Assembly (NCBI GenBank): GCA_022508725.1
Contig: JAFLUR010000017.1
Location: forward strand, 1-14,676
Direction of reading: 5' to 3'
From: Oscillospiraceae bacterium
GTDB taxonomy: Bacteria; Bacillota; Clostridia; UBA1381
DNA: 14,676 nt
Within the stretch, counting starts at the first letter, position 1, and each line of letters starts with the position of its first letter. The notes below the pieces were generated by a model. It searched no databases, was not told the DNA's origin, and saw only the letters and a program-made list of their open reading frames with translations. The position numbers were made by a program, and so were the translations under genes. Shown here one piece after another: positions 5,130-12,471 of the stretch.

Positions 5130-8100
5130 TCAATCGGATTTTTTATCGAGCTTGTTTTTATCGAGCGGTGCCGTAACGGGTCGGTTTGTTTTATCCCACA
5201 GCATAATTCTGAAAGAATCCGCATCGGGAATTTCAGTTTTTACCGTTATTATGCCGTTATTGTTCTCCCCTTTTACGGCTTTGACACCGATAAGCTCTCC
5301 GCCGTCACCATATTTCGCCGCAAAAAGCATAACCTCGGAAACCACCGTTTCTTCGGCAATAACGGTCAGCATTATCTCGTTTCCGTTTATTTCCTTTTTG
5401 ATCTTAACTTTACCGTTGTAATTTCCTATAGGCGTTATATCGGTTATCGACGGACTTTCTGACGGTAATATCGTCGGCTGTACCGTCGGCGGCGCTGTCG
5501 GACCTTCCGAGGGTATTACCGTCGGCGGCGCTGTCGGACCTTCCGAGGGTATTATCGTCGGCGGCGCTGTCGGGCTTTCCGAGGGTATTATCGTCGGCGG
5601 TACCGTCGGGCTTTCCGAGGGTATTATCGTCGGCGGTACCGTCGGGCTTTCCGATGGAACTGCCGTCGGCGATGAGGTCGGGATTGTATCCTTTTTGACC
5701 GTATATGTGAACGTTCCGTGCCTAATGTCATATTCCACACCGGGCTTGAATACATCCACCGCGCTCCATGCGTCGATCACCGTATCCTCCGTTATTGTTA
5801 TCGTAACGCTTGACAACCACGGGAATACATTATCTCCGCCGTTTATATTATATCCCAAATAAAACTCATTCGTTGAGCTTACAGTCACTTTCGTTCCGTA
5901 ATCCACCTCTCCGGACGGTACGTCCGCCGCGGGCGCGCTGATAACCTCCAACGGCGCAAGCGTCGGCTCGGCAGGCTTTTCGGTTATCTTTTCCACCTTG
6001 ATTTTCTTCAAATATTCATTATTTTCCGTTGAAACCTTTCCGCTCTTAAAATATCCGAATTCGATATTATTATAATCATATTCGGAGAGCTCTTCATCCG
6101 AAATTTCAAGCAAATTTTTATCCGGATCGGCTGAGCTTTTTACCGTCATCGACTTCAATATGTTCGAGGATGTATCTATTTCCATATTTATTACATACCA
6201 ATTTTTGGTGGATACATCATAATCCCTGTAGCCGTTCGGTCCGGTAAATGTCGTGAAATTCTCACTTGAAAAGGGCGATAAGCTGTATGCCGAAGCTTGA
6301 CTCTGGTCATTCTGCATTATCCATATGTTTCCGAATTTAAAGTAACTGCAATTTCCCTCATTAAGTCTGCGATTCAGATTTGACATACCTATCCAATACG
6401 CCTCAATCGCAAGAACCGCGTTTTCTTCCGGGTCGATCGTTATTTTTGCGGAGTTTGATTCGTTTCCGCCGGTCTGCCAAAGTCCGTATTCCTCCGTCAG
6501 CTCGGTCGCTCCCCATTCGGCTCTGTCCGCCTCCGTCCATGCGGTCTCATATCCGCGCTCATAAACGGTTTCCCTTTCAAACGCATCCGGAGTCGGCTTG
6601 ACAGTCGGAGTCGGCTTGACAGCCTCTCCCGTTATCTGCTCGACCTTGATTTTCTTCAAATATTCATTATTGGGATTACTTGCGCCTACGCTTCCTCCCT
6701 TCAAATATCCGAATTCTATGTTTCTATAATCATATCCGGAAAGCTTTCTGTCGGAAATTGTAAGTAAGCTTTTGTTCGGATCGGCTGAGCTTTTTACCGT
6801 CATGGACTTCAATATATTTGTTGATGTGTCTATCTCCATATCGATTACATACCAATTTTTTGAAGCTATATCGTAATCCCTGTAGCCGTTCGGTCCGGCA
6901 AATTTTGTAAAATGAGTGCTTGAGAAGGGCGATAAGCTGTATGCCGAGCTTTGATCCTGATCGTTCTGTGCTATCCATATATTTCCGAATTTAAAATAAC
7001 TGCAATTTCCGTTGTAAAAATATCGTCCCGTATGTGACATACCCACCCAATACGCTTCGATATGAATGATCGAGTTTTTCTCCGGATCGATCGTTATTTT
7101 TGCGGAGTTTGATCCGTTTCCGCCGGTCTGCCGGAGTCCGTATTCCTCCGTCAGCTCGGTCGCTCCCCATTCGGCTCTGTCCGCTTCCGTCCATGCGGTC
7201 TCATATCCGCGCTCATAAAGAGTTTTACGCGTCAATCCCTCCGGGAGCGGCGTAGGAGTCGGCGCATACTCCGCATCCGTGTAATATCCTATATGCGGCG
7301 GCTGGTTATATGCCGACTGCTCCGCGGCAACTCCGCTTCTGTAAACACTGTCCGACATAAGCGTTTTCATCTTATGCGGTGTGTAAATATCCGTTGTATA
7401 TACTCTGAGAGCCGAACCGTTTTTAAGAGGATATACGACCTCCTCGCGCCAATCCCCGAACAGATCGGCTTGAAGCGCCGGATTTGACTTTGTTCCGTTC
7501 ACACTCGTACATTCGCCTGCCGAAAAAATATTCGACATACCGGAGCCGTTCCACACGCTTATATTTGTGCCGTCCAAAAGCTCGTCATACAAATCTCCGT
7601 CCCAGAATATCCGGAAATTGTATGACGCATCCGGTACGGAAACCGATTCGAAACCGCCGTCTCCGGTCGCTTTGTACGCTCCTGTACCGGAACTCCAGAA
7701 CTGATAATATCCGCCCGCGCCGACATTTGCCATAATTCCGCGTCCCGTATCGTCATTCGCGCTCTTATGATACATTATCTCTCCGTTTGCGGGATCGATA
7801 ACCGACATACCGAAATCGAGAACAACGGTCGTTCCGTCCGGCTTTTTCTTTGTTTCTCCTCCGTCCTCATGTACCACGAAAAATTCATAGCCGTCATGAG
7901 TGGGGTCGTAATCTCCTATATGCAGCGCATCGCCGTGTCCCTTCAGAGTAGTCCAGTGCACGCCCAATTTTCCGTCATCGTTTTCACCCACGCACATCGC
8001 ACCCGACAATACCTCATCCTTGCCGTCATTATCGATATCGGCGACCGATAAATTATGATTTCCCTGTCCGACATAATTTTCATTGCCGGAGGTATAGCCG

Positions 8101-9230
8101 TTCTGTCCGCTCAAGGTATCGAATATATATTTTACATCAAGTCTTTTTCCGTTAAAGCCTATTCCGCATATACCCGTTCTCTGTCCGAATCCTCTCTTTC
8201 CGAAATAATATCCTCTCCAGTATACCGCATACGGATTTTCTCCGTCGAGATATGCGACATCCGCAAGGTATCTGTCACACCTGTTGCCGAAATCATCGCC
8301 CCATACGCTCGCCGAGACTCTCTGCACGGGATAATTTATCGTATCGAGCGCGGCTCCCGTTTCTCCGTCAAATATCGTAAAATATTCGGGACCGTCAAGT
8401 ATATATCCGCTCGAATTTACATATACGGCGGAATTGTTCGCACCCTTTATGCTCTCGTCAAGGCTCGCCGCCGTAACATAACTTCCCTTTCCGTCTTTCG
8501 AACCCGGGGCGGTCTTTGCCGTAATCTCAGCCCTTCCGTCCTTATCGAAATCATAAACGAGGAACTGTGTGTAATGCGCGCCGGCACGGATATTTTTTCC
8601 GAGATCGATTCGCCACAAAAATGTCCCGTCAAGCTTATATGCGTCAAGCAGCACATTTCCGGTATATCCCGAATTTGAATTATCCTGAGGACCCGCGTCC
8701 CATTTCAAAACCACCTCATATTCGCCGTCGCCGTCAAGATCGCCGCACGAGGCGTCACCCGGCGAATATGATAAGACCAAACCGTTCGCCGCGGTAACGT
8801 CCGCAGGCACTTTAAGCGGAATATCAAAATAATTCGCCCCGCTCTCAAATGCCGTAACCTCCCGGCACTCCGACATATCGCCGCCGCTTGCAACGACCCG
8901 GTACACGGAATTTTCATTTCCGTCCGTATCGACATAGTTTGTCGTATCGCTTTCGACCGCTATTTTTTCTCCGTCACGGTAAATATCAAAGCTTACATTT
9001 CCGTCCGCCGTGCCGTACACGCTGTCCTCGTCCGCAAAAAGCCGCCAACTCAGATAAATCCCCTCCGGCGTTTTCATTGCCGCAAGTCCTCTGTCAAGCT
9101 TTTCCGCGACCCGCAGCGGATTGGGCATCCATACTCCGCTTCCCGCATCATTCGCCGCATAAGCATACGGCATTACCGCAGACACGGTCATCGCCATAAC
9201 CGTTAAAAGTGCTGTGATCTTCGTTTTCAT
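5130..9230 (-). CDS. Secreted multidomain rhamnogalacturonan lyase (PL11-type)
   Basis: Exported enzyme of 1366 residues that should cleave the backbone of rhamnogalacturonan I in pectin by beta-elimination. A signal peptide (1-25, AYA before the cut) leads to a PL11 domain at about 32-655. This begins VAEKLDRGLAAMK and continues SWR. It shows the DxDxDG calcium-site repeats of the beta-propeller at 164-169, 227-232 and 398-403. A PT linker follows, then two homologous modules (about 667-868 and 885-1085), roughly 80% identical by eye and probably carbohydrate-binding. Next come a chitobiase-C-terminal-like domain (about 1094-1180), a Pro/Ser/Thr repeat linker (about 1190-1250), and a beta-rich C-terminal domain (about 1260-1366, ending near MLWD). 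Start ATG 9230 has CGGAG eight bases upstream; a TTG at 9251 would spoil the signal peptide. No LPxTG, SLH or dockerin motif is seen. Confidence 0.92.
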   Translation of the reverse strand: MKTKITALLTVMAMTVSAVMPYAYAANDAGSGVWMPNPLRVAEKLDRGLAAMKTPEGIYLSWRLFADEDSVYGTADGNVSFDIYRDGEKIAVESDTTNYVDTDGNENSVYRVVASGGDMSECREVTAFESGANYFDIPLKVPADVTAANGLVLSYSPGDASCGDLDGDGEYEVVLKWDAGPQDNSNSGYTGNVLLDAYKLDGTFLWRIDLGKNIRAGAHYTQFLVYDFDKDGRAEITAKTAPGSKDGKGSYVTAASLDESIKGANNSAVYVNSSGYILDGPEYFTIFDGETGAALDTINYPVQRVSASVWGDDFGNRCDRYLADVAYLDGENPYAVYWRGYYFGKRGFGQRTGICGIGFNGKRLDVKYIFDTLSGQNGYTSGNENYVGQGNHNLSVADIDNDGKDEVLSGAMCVGENDDGKLGVHWTTLKGHGDALHIGDYDPTHDGYEFFVVHEDGGETKKKPDGTTVVLDFGMSVIDPANGEIMYHKSANDDTGRGIMANVGAGGYYQFWSSGTGAYKATGDGGFESVSVPDASYNFRIFWDGDLYDELLDGTNISVWNGSGMSNIFSAGECTSVNGTKSNPALQADLFGDWREEVVYPLKNGSALRVYTTDIYTPHKMKTLMSDSVYRSGVAAEQSAYNQPPHIGYYTDAEYAPTPTPLPEGLTRKTLYERGYETAWTEADRAEWGATELTEEYGLRQTGGNGSNSAKITIDPEKNSIIHIEAYWVGMSHTGRYFYNGNCSYFKFGNIWIAQNDQDQSSAYSLSPFSSTHFTKFAGPNGYRDYDIASKNWYVIDMEIDTSTNILKSMTVKSSADPNKSLLTISDRKLSGYDYRNIEFGYLKGGSVGASNPNNEYLKKIKVEQITGEAVKPTPTVKPTPDAFERETVYERGYETAWTEADRAEWGATELTEEYGLWQTGGNESNSAKITIDPEENAVLAIEAYWIGMSNLNRRLNEGNCSYFKFGNIWIMQNDQSQASAYSLSPFSSENFTTFTGPNGYRDYDVSTKNWYVINMEIDTSSNILKSMTVKSSADPDKNLLEISDEELSEYDYNNIEFGYFKSGKVSTENNEYLKKIKVEKITEKPAEPTLAPLEVISAPAADVPSGEVDYGTKVTVSSTNEFYLGYNINGGDNVFPWLSSVTITITEDTVIDAWSAVDVFKPGVEYDIRHGTFTYTVKKDTIPTSSPTAVPSESPTVPPTIIPSESPTVPPTIIPSESPTAPPTIIPSEGPTAPPTVIPSEGPTAPPTVQPTILPSESPSITDITPIGNYNGKVKIKKEINGNEIMLTVIAEETVVSEVMLFAAKYGDGGELIGVKAVKGENNNGIITVKTEIPDADSFRIMLWDKTNRPVTAPLDKNKLDKKSD
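5482..5661 (-). repeat. Five tandem 36-bp repeats coding a Pro/Ser/Thr linker
   Basis: Units start at 5482, 5518, 5554, 5590 and 5626. Units 1 and 2 are identical, and the others differ at only a few positions. Each encodes 12 residues of the type PTIIPSESPTVP. Degenerate partial units flank the array. The period of 36 keeps frame, so copy number can change by slippage without breaking the lyase. Confidence 0.93.
5985..7234 (-). repeat. Tandem duplication of a ~200-residue module in the lyase gene
   Basis: Module A (about 6633-7234) and module B (about 5985-6580) are offset by about 650 bases, with a two-codon indel. The longest shared stretch begins ERGYETAWTEADRAEWGATE in both. They are joined by a KPTPTVKPTPD linker. 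The high identity at DNA level implies a recent duplication or gene conversion. Confidence 0.9.
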
Positions 9231-9267
9231 ACGCTGTTCTCCGTTTCTCAAATTTTTTTATTGCAAA

Positions 9268-9347
9268 CCGGAATTTCACAAATAACCGCCGAATAACCGG
9301 AAAAATGCCCGACAAATAACCGTCCGTAAAAATTCCGGAAATAACAT
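9268..9347. promoter_or_regulatory. Clustered short repeats in the lyase leader, possible operator
   Basis: AATAACCG occurs exactly at 9281, 9292 and 9315, with a related AATAACAT at 9340. The spacings of 11, 23 and 25 bases are near one and two helical turns. A 9-bp inverted repeat (CCGGAATTT at 9268, AAATTCCGG at 9330) encloses the three exact copies. All lie downstream of the predicted lyase start site, a position suited to repressor binding or to leader RNA structure. Confidence 0.45.
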
Positions 9348-9355
9348 TCACTTAA

Positions 9356-9384
9356 ATTATATTCCCGATTTCAAATGCTGTCAA
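9356..9384 (-). promoter_or_regulatory. Perfect-consensus sigma-A promoter for the lyase
   Basis: On the minus strand TTGACA (9384-9379) and TATAAT (9361-9356) are separated by exactly 17 bases: both hexamers are perfect. The start would be near 9349, leaving a leader of about 119 bases. So strong a promoter on a catabolic gene suggests it is normally held down by a repressor or leader control. Confidence 0.85.
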
Positions 9385-9392
9385 TACTCAAA

Positions 9393-9414
9393 ATGCATAA
9401 AATATGCATAAAAT
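9393..9414. repeat. Tandem 11-bp repeat upstream of the lyase promoter
   Basis: ATGCATAAAAT occurs twice back to back (9393-9403 and 9404-9414), just upstream of the lyase -35. The 11-base period puts both copies on the same face of the helix. It could be an activator site or an AT-rich UP element. Confidence 0.5.
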
Positions 9415-9469
9415 ACAAGACCGTAACGGGTAATCTTTAAAAAAATCATTTAAGTGTTGAATTTAACTA

Positions 9470-9498
9470 TTGAAATCATAAAATTTATATGTTATAAT
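9470..9498 (+). promoter_or_regulatory. Sigma-A promoter for the truA operon
   Basis: TTGAAA (9470-9475) and TATAAT (9493-9498) are 17 bases apart, with TG one base before the -10 (extended -10). Transcription would begin near 9505 and give a leader of about 117 bases that is much more GC-rich than the promoter. Confidence 0.8.
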
Positions 9499-9530
9499 GT
9501 GAGTTGTATTACAGTTTGACGAAAACTTAC

Positions 9531-9599
9531 CGGTCGCCGTCCGCGGTCGCCGGAGAACCGGACTTTTGTATGCCGCACGGCTTATCACGGCAGTCATAC
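9531..9599 (+). other. GC-rich, possibly structured leader of truA
   Basis: The leader holds a 9-bp direct repeat (CGGTCGCCG at 9531 and 9544), a CCGG-AGAA-CCGG hairpin (9550-9561), and a longer hairpin. In the last, GTATG (9568-9572) pairs with CATAC (9595-9599) and CCG (9573-9575) pairs with CGG (9588-9590), leaving four unpaired bases on the 3' side. No T-tract follows, so it is not a terminator. I recognise no riboswitch. Confidence 0.35.
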
Positions 9600-9621
9600 T
9601 CCGGGGTATATTGAGGTTTAT

Positions 9622-10356
9622 ATGAAAAATATTAAATTGTGCGTTCAGTTTGACGGGACGGACTATCACGGCTGGCAGATCCAGAAAAATGCACGGACTG
9701 TTCAGGAAACGCTTGAAAACGCCGTTTCCTCCCTTACCGGAACCGGTGTGCGGATAACCGGCTGCGGACGTACCGATTCGGGCGTTCACGCCGTTAATTT
9801 CGTATGCAATTTCTTTTCGGACACATCCGTTCCTCCGGAAAAGCTGCCGTTCGCGCTTAATCACCGGCTTCCCGGCGATATTATATGTAAAAAAGCGGAA
9901 TATGCCGATGAAAATTTCCATTCGAAAAATTCCGCCCGTGCAAAAACTTATGTTTATAAAATTTTTAACGACAGCTTTCCCGATGTGTTCTCCCAAAGAT
10001 ATTCATGGCATATAAAAGACCCGCTTGATACCGGCGCCATGTCGCTTGCGGCAAAAGGATTTTTGGGCGAGCATGATTTCATGGGGTTTGCTTCCTCCGG
10101 CTTTTCGGTAAAAACCACGGTACGCACCGTATATTCCCTCAATGTCGATACCGACGGAAAAAATATAACCGTATCGGTCACGGGCAACGGATTTTTATAC
10201 AATATGGTGAGAATTATTGCCGGAACTCTCGTATTCGCGGGGCTTGGAAAAATAAACCCCGCCGATATTTCCGACATAATAAATTCAAAAGACCGTACCC
10301 GCGCAGGTATTACGGCTCCGCCCAACGGACTTTTTCTGAAAGAGGTGTATTACTGA
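9622..10356 (+). CDS. truA: tRNA pseudouridine synthase A
   Basis: TruA converts uridines 38-40 of the anticodon stem-loop of many tRNAs to pseudouridine in the cytoplasm. The protein has 244 residues, normal for the family. It opens with IKLCVQFDGTDYHGWQIQ, contains the catalytic Asp52 in GRTDSGVHA, has the conserved tyrosines of KTYVYKI (Y110, Y112), and has GNGFLYNMVRIIAGTL around R197. ATG 9622 is preceded by TGAGG five bases upstream. It is the first gene after a strong promoter. Its TGA stop overlaps the ATG of the DUF5711 gene by one base, a sign of translational coupling. Confidence 0.96.
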   Translation: MKNIKLCVQFDGTDYHGWQIQKNARTVQETLENAVSSLTGTGVRITGCGRTDSGVHAVNFVCNFFSDTSVPPEKLPFALNHRLPGDIICKKAEYADENFHSKNSARAKTYVYKIFNDSFPDVFSQRYSWHIKDPLDTGAMSLAAKGFLGEHDFMGFASSGFSVKTTVRTVYSLNVDTDGKNITVSVTGNGFLYNMVRIIAGTLVFAGLGKINPADISDIINSKDRTRAGITAPPNGLFLKEVYY

Positions 10357-11672
10357 TGAATAGACGCGTTTCATCACTGCTCCCGGTTACGGTTACGGTC
10401 GCCTTTCTTGTATTCGCACTGCTCCGTTATTCAGACAACAACGAATTTTTGTCGGAATATCTCGAAAACGCGAAAAAAAATATCGAACATATAAAAAACA
10501 CCCTGTCGGAAAAGACGGTATCATTCGATCCGGCGGTTTTGCCGGTGTTAGAAAAATCCGACGACACGTCTTCTCCGGATGCGCAGGCTCCGGAAACACC
10601 GTCCGACGCAGCGGCGTACATTCCGGAAACGGACTCTCCGGAGATTATCGTTTCACCGACGCCGAAAATCGATTTTTCGGAAGCCGCGGTAAACGTTCCG
10701 CTTAAAAACGCGGATGATATAAAGTATGCCGTTTACAAGGATTACCTGGTATGCGCCGACAAAAGCTCTCTTATGGCATTCGATAAGGACGGCACAAGCA
10801 AATGGGCTTTGGCGGCGTCCTTTTCAAAGCCGATACTCAAAACTTCGGGAAATTACATTCTTCTTGCCGATAAAGGCGGCAGACTGGTGAATGTTTTTAT
10901 CGGACGCAAGCTGCTGTATTCCGTCCGTACCGACAATATAATAAATTATGCGTCGATATCGTCAAAGGGCGAGGCTGTGATCGTTTCGGAAAAGGAACAG
11001 TACCGTTCCTGTGTGACGGTATACAATAAGGAAGGCGATATTGTCTTTTCGCGCAACATCGGCAGCAGCGAGGTGATCGCGGCGGATATATCTCCATCCC
11101 GGCATCTTGCCGTCACCATGCTCAACACCGATTCCGGAGTTTCCTCGGAAATTCAGATGTGGGAAATAAACTCGGGAAGCGGATATACCGGAAATCTTGA
11201 ATTCGATGATACTCTCATTTTCGATATAGATTTTTCAAAAGAAATTCTTTCGGCGGCATCGGATAAGGGAATATACGGACTTAATCAAAGATGTAAAAAT
11301 ATATGGGGCGTATCTCCCGATTCCGATTCGGATAAAATACTGCTCACCCGTTCGGATAATTCGGGCGCACGGGTAACGGCGTTTGACGGCAATTCCCATC
11401 CGTACATAAAATTATCCGATCTGAAGGGCAAAATACGCGCATCCATCACTTTGGACATCATACCCGATTTCGCCGATGTGCGTATGCCTTTTGTCGCGTA
11501 TAACAGCGGCAGGACGGTATTTTTCGGAACATACAGGGGAATACTTTCTTCGTATACTTCGGATAAGGATATTTCTGACGGATTTATTATAGACAAGGAT
11601 AGTATCGTTCTTATACATTCAAACAGCATTGAATTTATAAACACGAAAAAATTACCGGCACAGAAAAAGTAA
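10356..11672 (+). CDS. DUF5711 family membrane-anchored beta-propeller-like protein
   Basis: Protein of 438 residues that fits the clostridial DUF5711 family. A single N-terminal helix (about 8-24) serves as signal anchor. A charged segment and a Pro/Ser/Thr-rich linker (about 65-110) follow. The C-terminal 320 residues are made of repeated beta strands with motifs such as LMAFDKDGTSKWAL and VTVYNKEGDIVFSR, typical of PQQ/WD-like propeller blades. It probably faces outside the cell. The function is unknown. Its start overlaps the truA stop, and the CvpA-family gene follows after 86 bases. AGAGG lies about 11 bases before the ATG. Confidence 0.75.
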   Translation: MNRRVSSLLPVTVTVAFLVFALLRYSDNNEFLSEYLENAKKNIEHIKNTLSEKTVSFDPAVLPVLEKSDDTSSPDAQAPETPSDAAAYIPETDSPEIIVSPTPKIDFSEAAVNVPLKNADDIKYAVYKDYLVCADKSSLMAFDKDGTSKWALAASFSKPILKTSGNYILLADKGGRLVNVFIGRKLLYSVRTDNIINYASISSKGEAVIVSEKEQYRSCVTVYNKEGDIVFSRNIGSSEVIAADISPSRHLAVTMLNTDSGVSSEIQMWEINSGSGYTGNLEFDDTLIFDIDFSKEILSAASDKGIYGLNQRCKNIWGVSPDSDSDKILLTRSDNSGARVTAFDGNSHPYIKLSDLKGKIRASITLDIIPDFADVRMPFVAYNSGRTVFFGTYRGILSSYTSDKDISDGFIIDKDSIVLIHSNSIEFINTKKLPAQKK

Positions 11673-11758
11673 GCCGCCGGACAAACTTGATATTCCGGGC
11701 TTTTAACATAAAATTCACAATTTTTCGCAAAAAACATATGGGAGGTTTGGATTGTTTT

Positions 11759-12427
11759 ATGAATATTTCTCTTGATGCACTTGTTATTGCCGTATTTGTA
11801 ATTGCCGTTTTGATCGGTATGAGCCGCGGCTTTGCTCTGGCGGGCAGGAATATGCTTTCAAGCATAATCGTAATAGTTCTTATGCTGTGTCTTACCGCGC
11901 CTGTCACAACGCTGCTTTCACGCACGCCGCTGTATACATTTATAAACGATTCGGTTATAAAAGCCGTACACAACACATGGCTGGATAACCCTGCGGCATC
12001 GGGTATGGAAGATACGATAAACAATATGGGGCTGCCGGAGTTTATAACCGATTATCTGCTCAATAATGTCGAGCATGTTGTTTCAACGCAAGAAAGCATA
12101 GCTCTTTCGATAGCCGAAAAGCTGTCAAACCTGATATTGAAAATTATTTCTTCAATAGGCATATTCGTTGTCGCAAAGCTTATACTTTCGGTAGTATTTA
12201 TATTTATCTCGGGATTATTGGAGATACCCGTCCTTGAAAAGCTCGATAAATTTATGGGAGGCTTGGTAGGCGCGGTACACGCACTTTTGATCGTATATGT
12301 AATATGCGGAATTATATTGATCGTTACACCGATCGACGAGCAGCAAAACGTGAACAACGTTATTCGCACAACCTACGTTATGCATTATTTTTACGACAAT
12401 AACTATTTACTGGAGCTGTTTATTTAA
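11759..12427 (+). CDS. CvpA family membrane protein
   Basis: Integral membrane protein of 222 residues with four hydrophobic segments (about 4-20, 32-50, 124-152, 168-190). It carries the CvpA-type GMSRGF motif at residues 20-25 just after the first helix and the glycine-rich MGGLVGAVHALL helix near the end. The family was named for colicin V production; its core role is unclear, and links to cell-envelope processes are reported. I chose ATG 11759: GGAGG lies 13 bases before it, longer than ideal. ATG 11738 is in frame but has no ribosome site, and the frame open to 11687 adds residues unlike the family. The gap to DUF5711 has only a weak hairpin, so co-transcription with truA is possible. 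Confidence 0.82.
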   Translation: MNISLDALVIAVFVIAVLIGMSRGFALAGRNMLSSIIVIVLMLCLTAPVTTLLSRTPLYTFINDSVIKAVHNTWLDNPAASGMEDTINNMGLPEFITDYLLNNVEHVVSTQESIALSIAEKLSNLILKIISSIGIFVVAKLILSVVFIFISGLLEIPVLEKLDKFMGGLVGAVHALLIVYVICGIILIVTPIDEQQNVNNVIRTTYVMHYFYDNNYLLELFI

Positions 12428-12471
12428 AATTATTATGTTTTTGGAAATTATTTATTCGGGAGGTTTTTCAA

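Noticed and set aside
5482..5661. Regular 36-bp repeats as a CRISPR array
   Set aside because: Units are contiguous with no spacers, keep the reading frame, and encode a Pro/Ser/Thr linker.
8055..8678. Plus-strand open frame of 207 codons
   Set aside because: Antisense to the PL11 catalytic domain, whose reading is strongly supported. Low-complexity Ser/Ile-rich translation is typical of a shadow frame.
11669..11705. Terminator between the DUF5711 and CvpA-family genes
   Set aside because: The stem (AAGC plus CCGGA with TCCGG plus GCTT) has a two-base bulge and only a four-T tail interrupted by A. Too weak to claim that it separates the two genes.
12428..12471. Separate promoter or T-box leader for ilvD
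   Set aside because: The 44-base gap contains only an AT-rich stretch and the ribosome site; there is no room for a T-box and no clear promoter hexamers.
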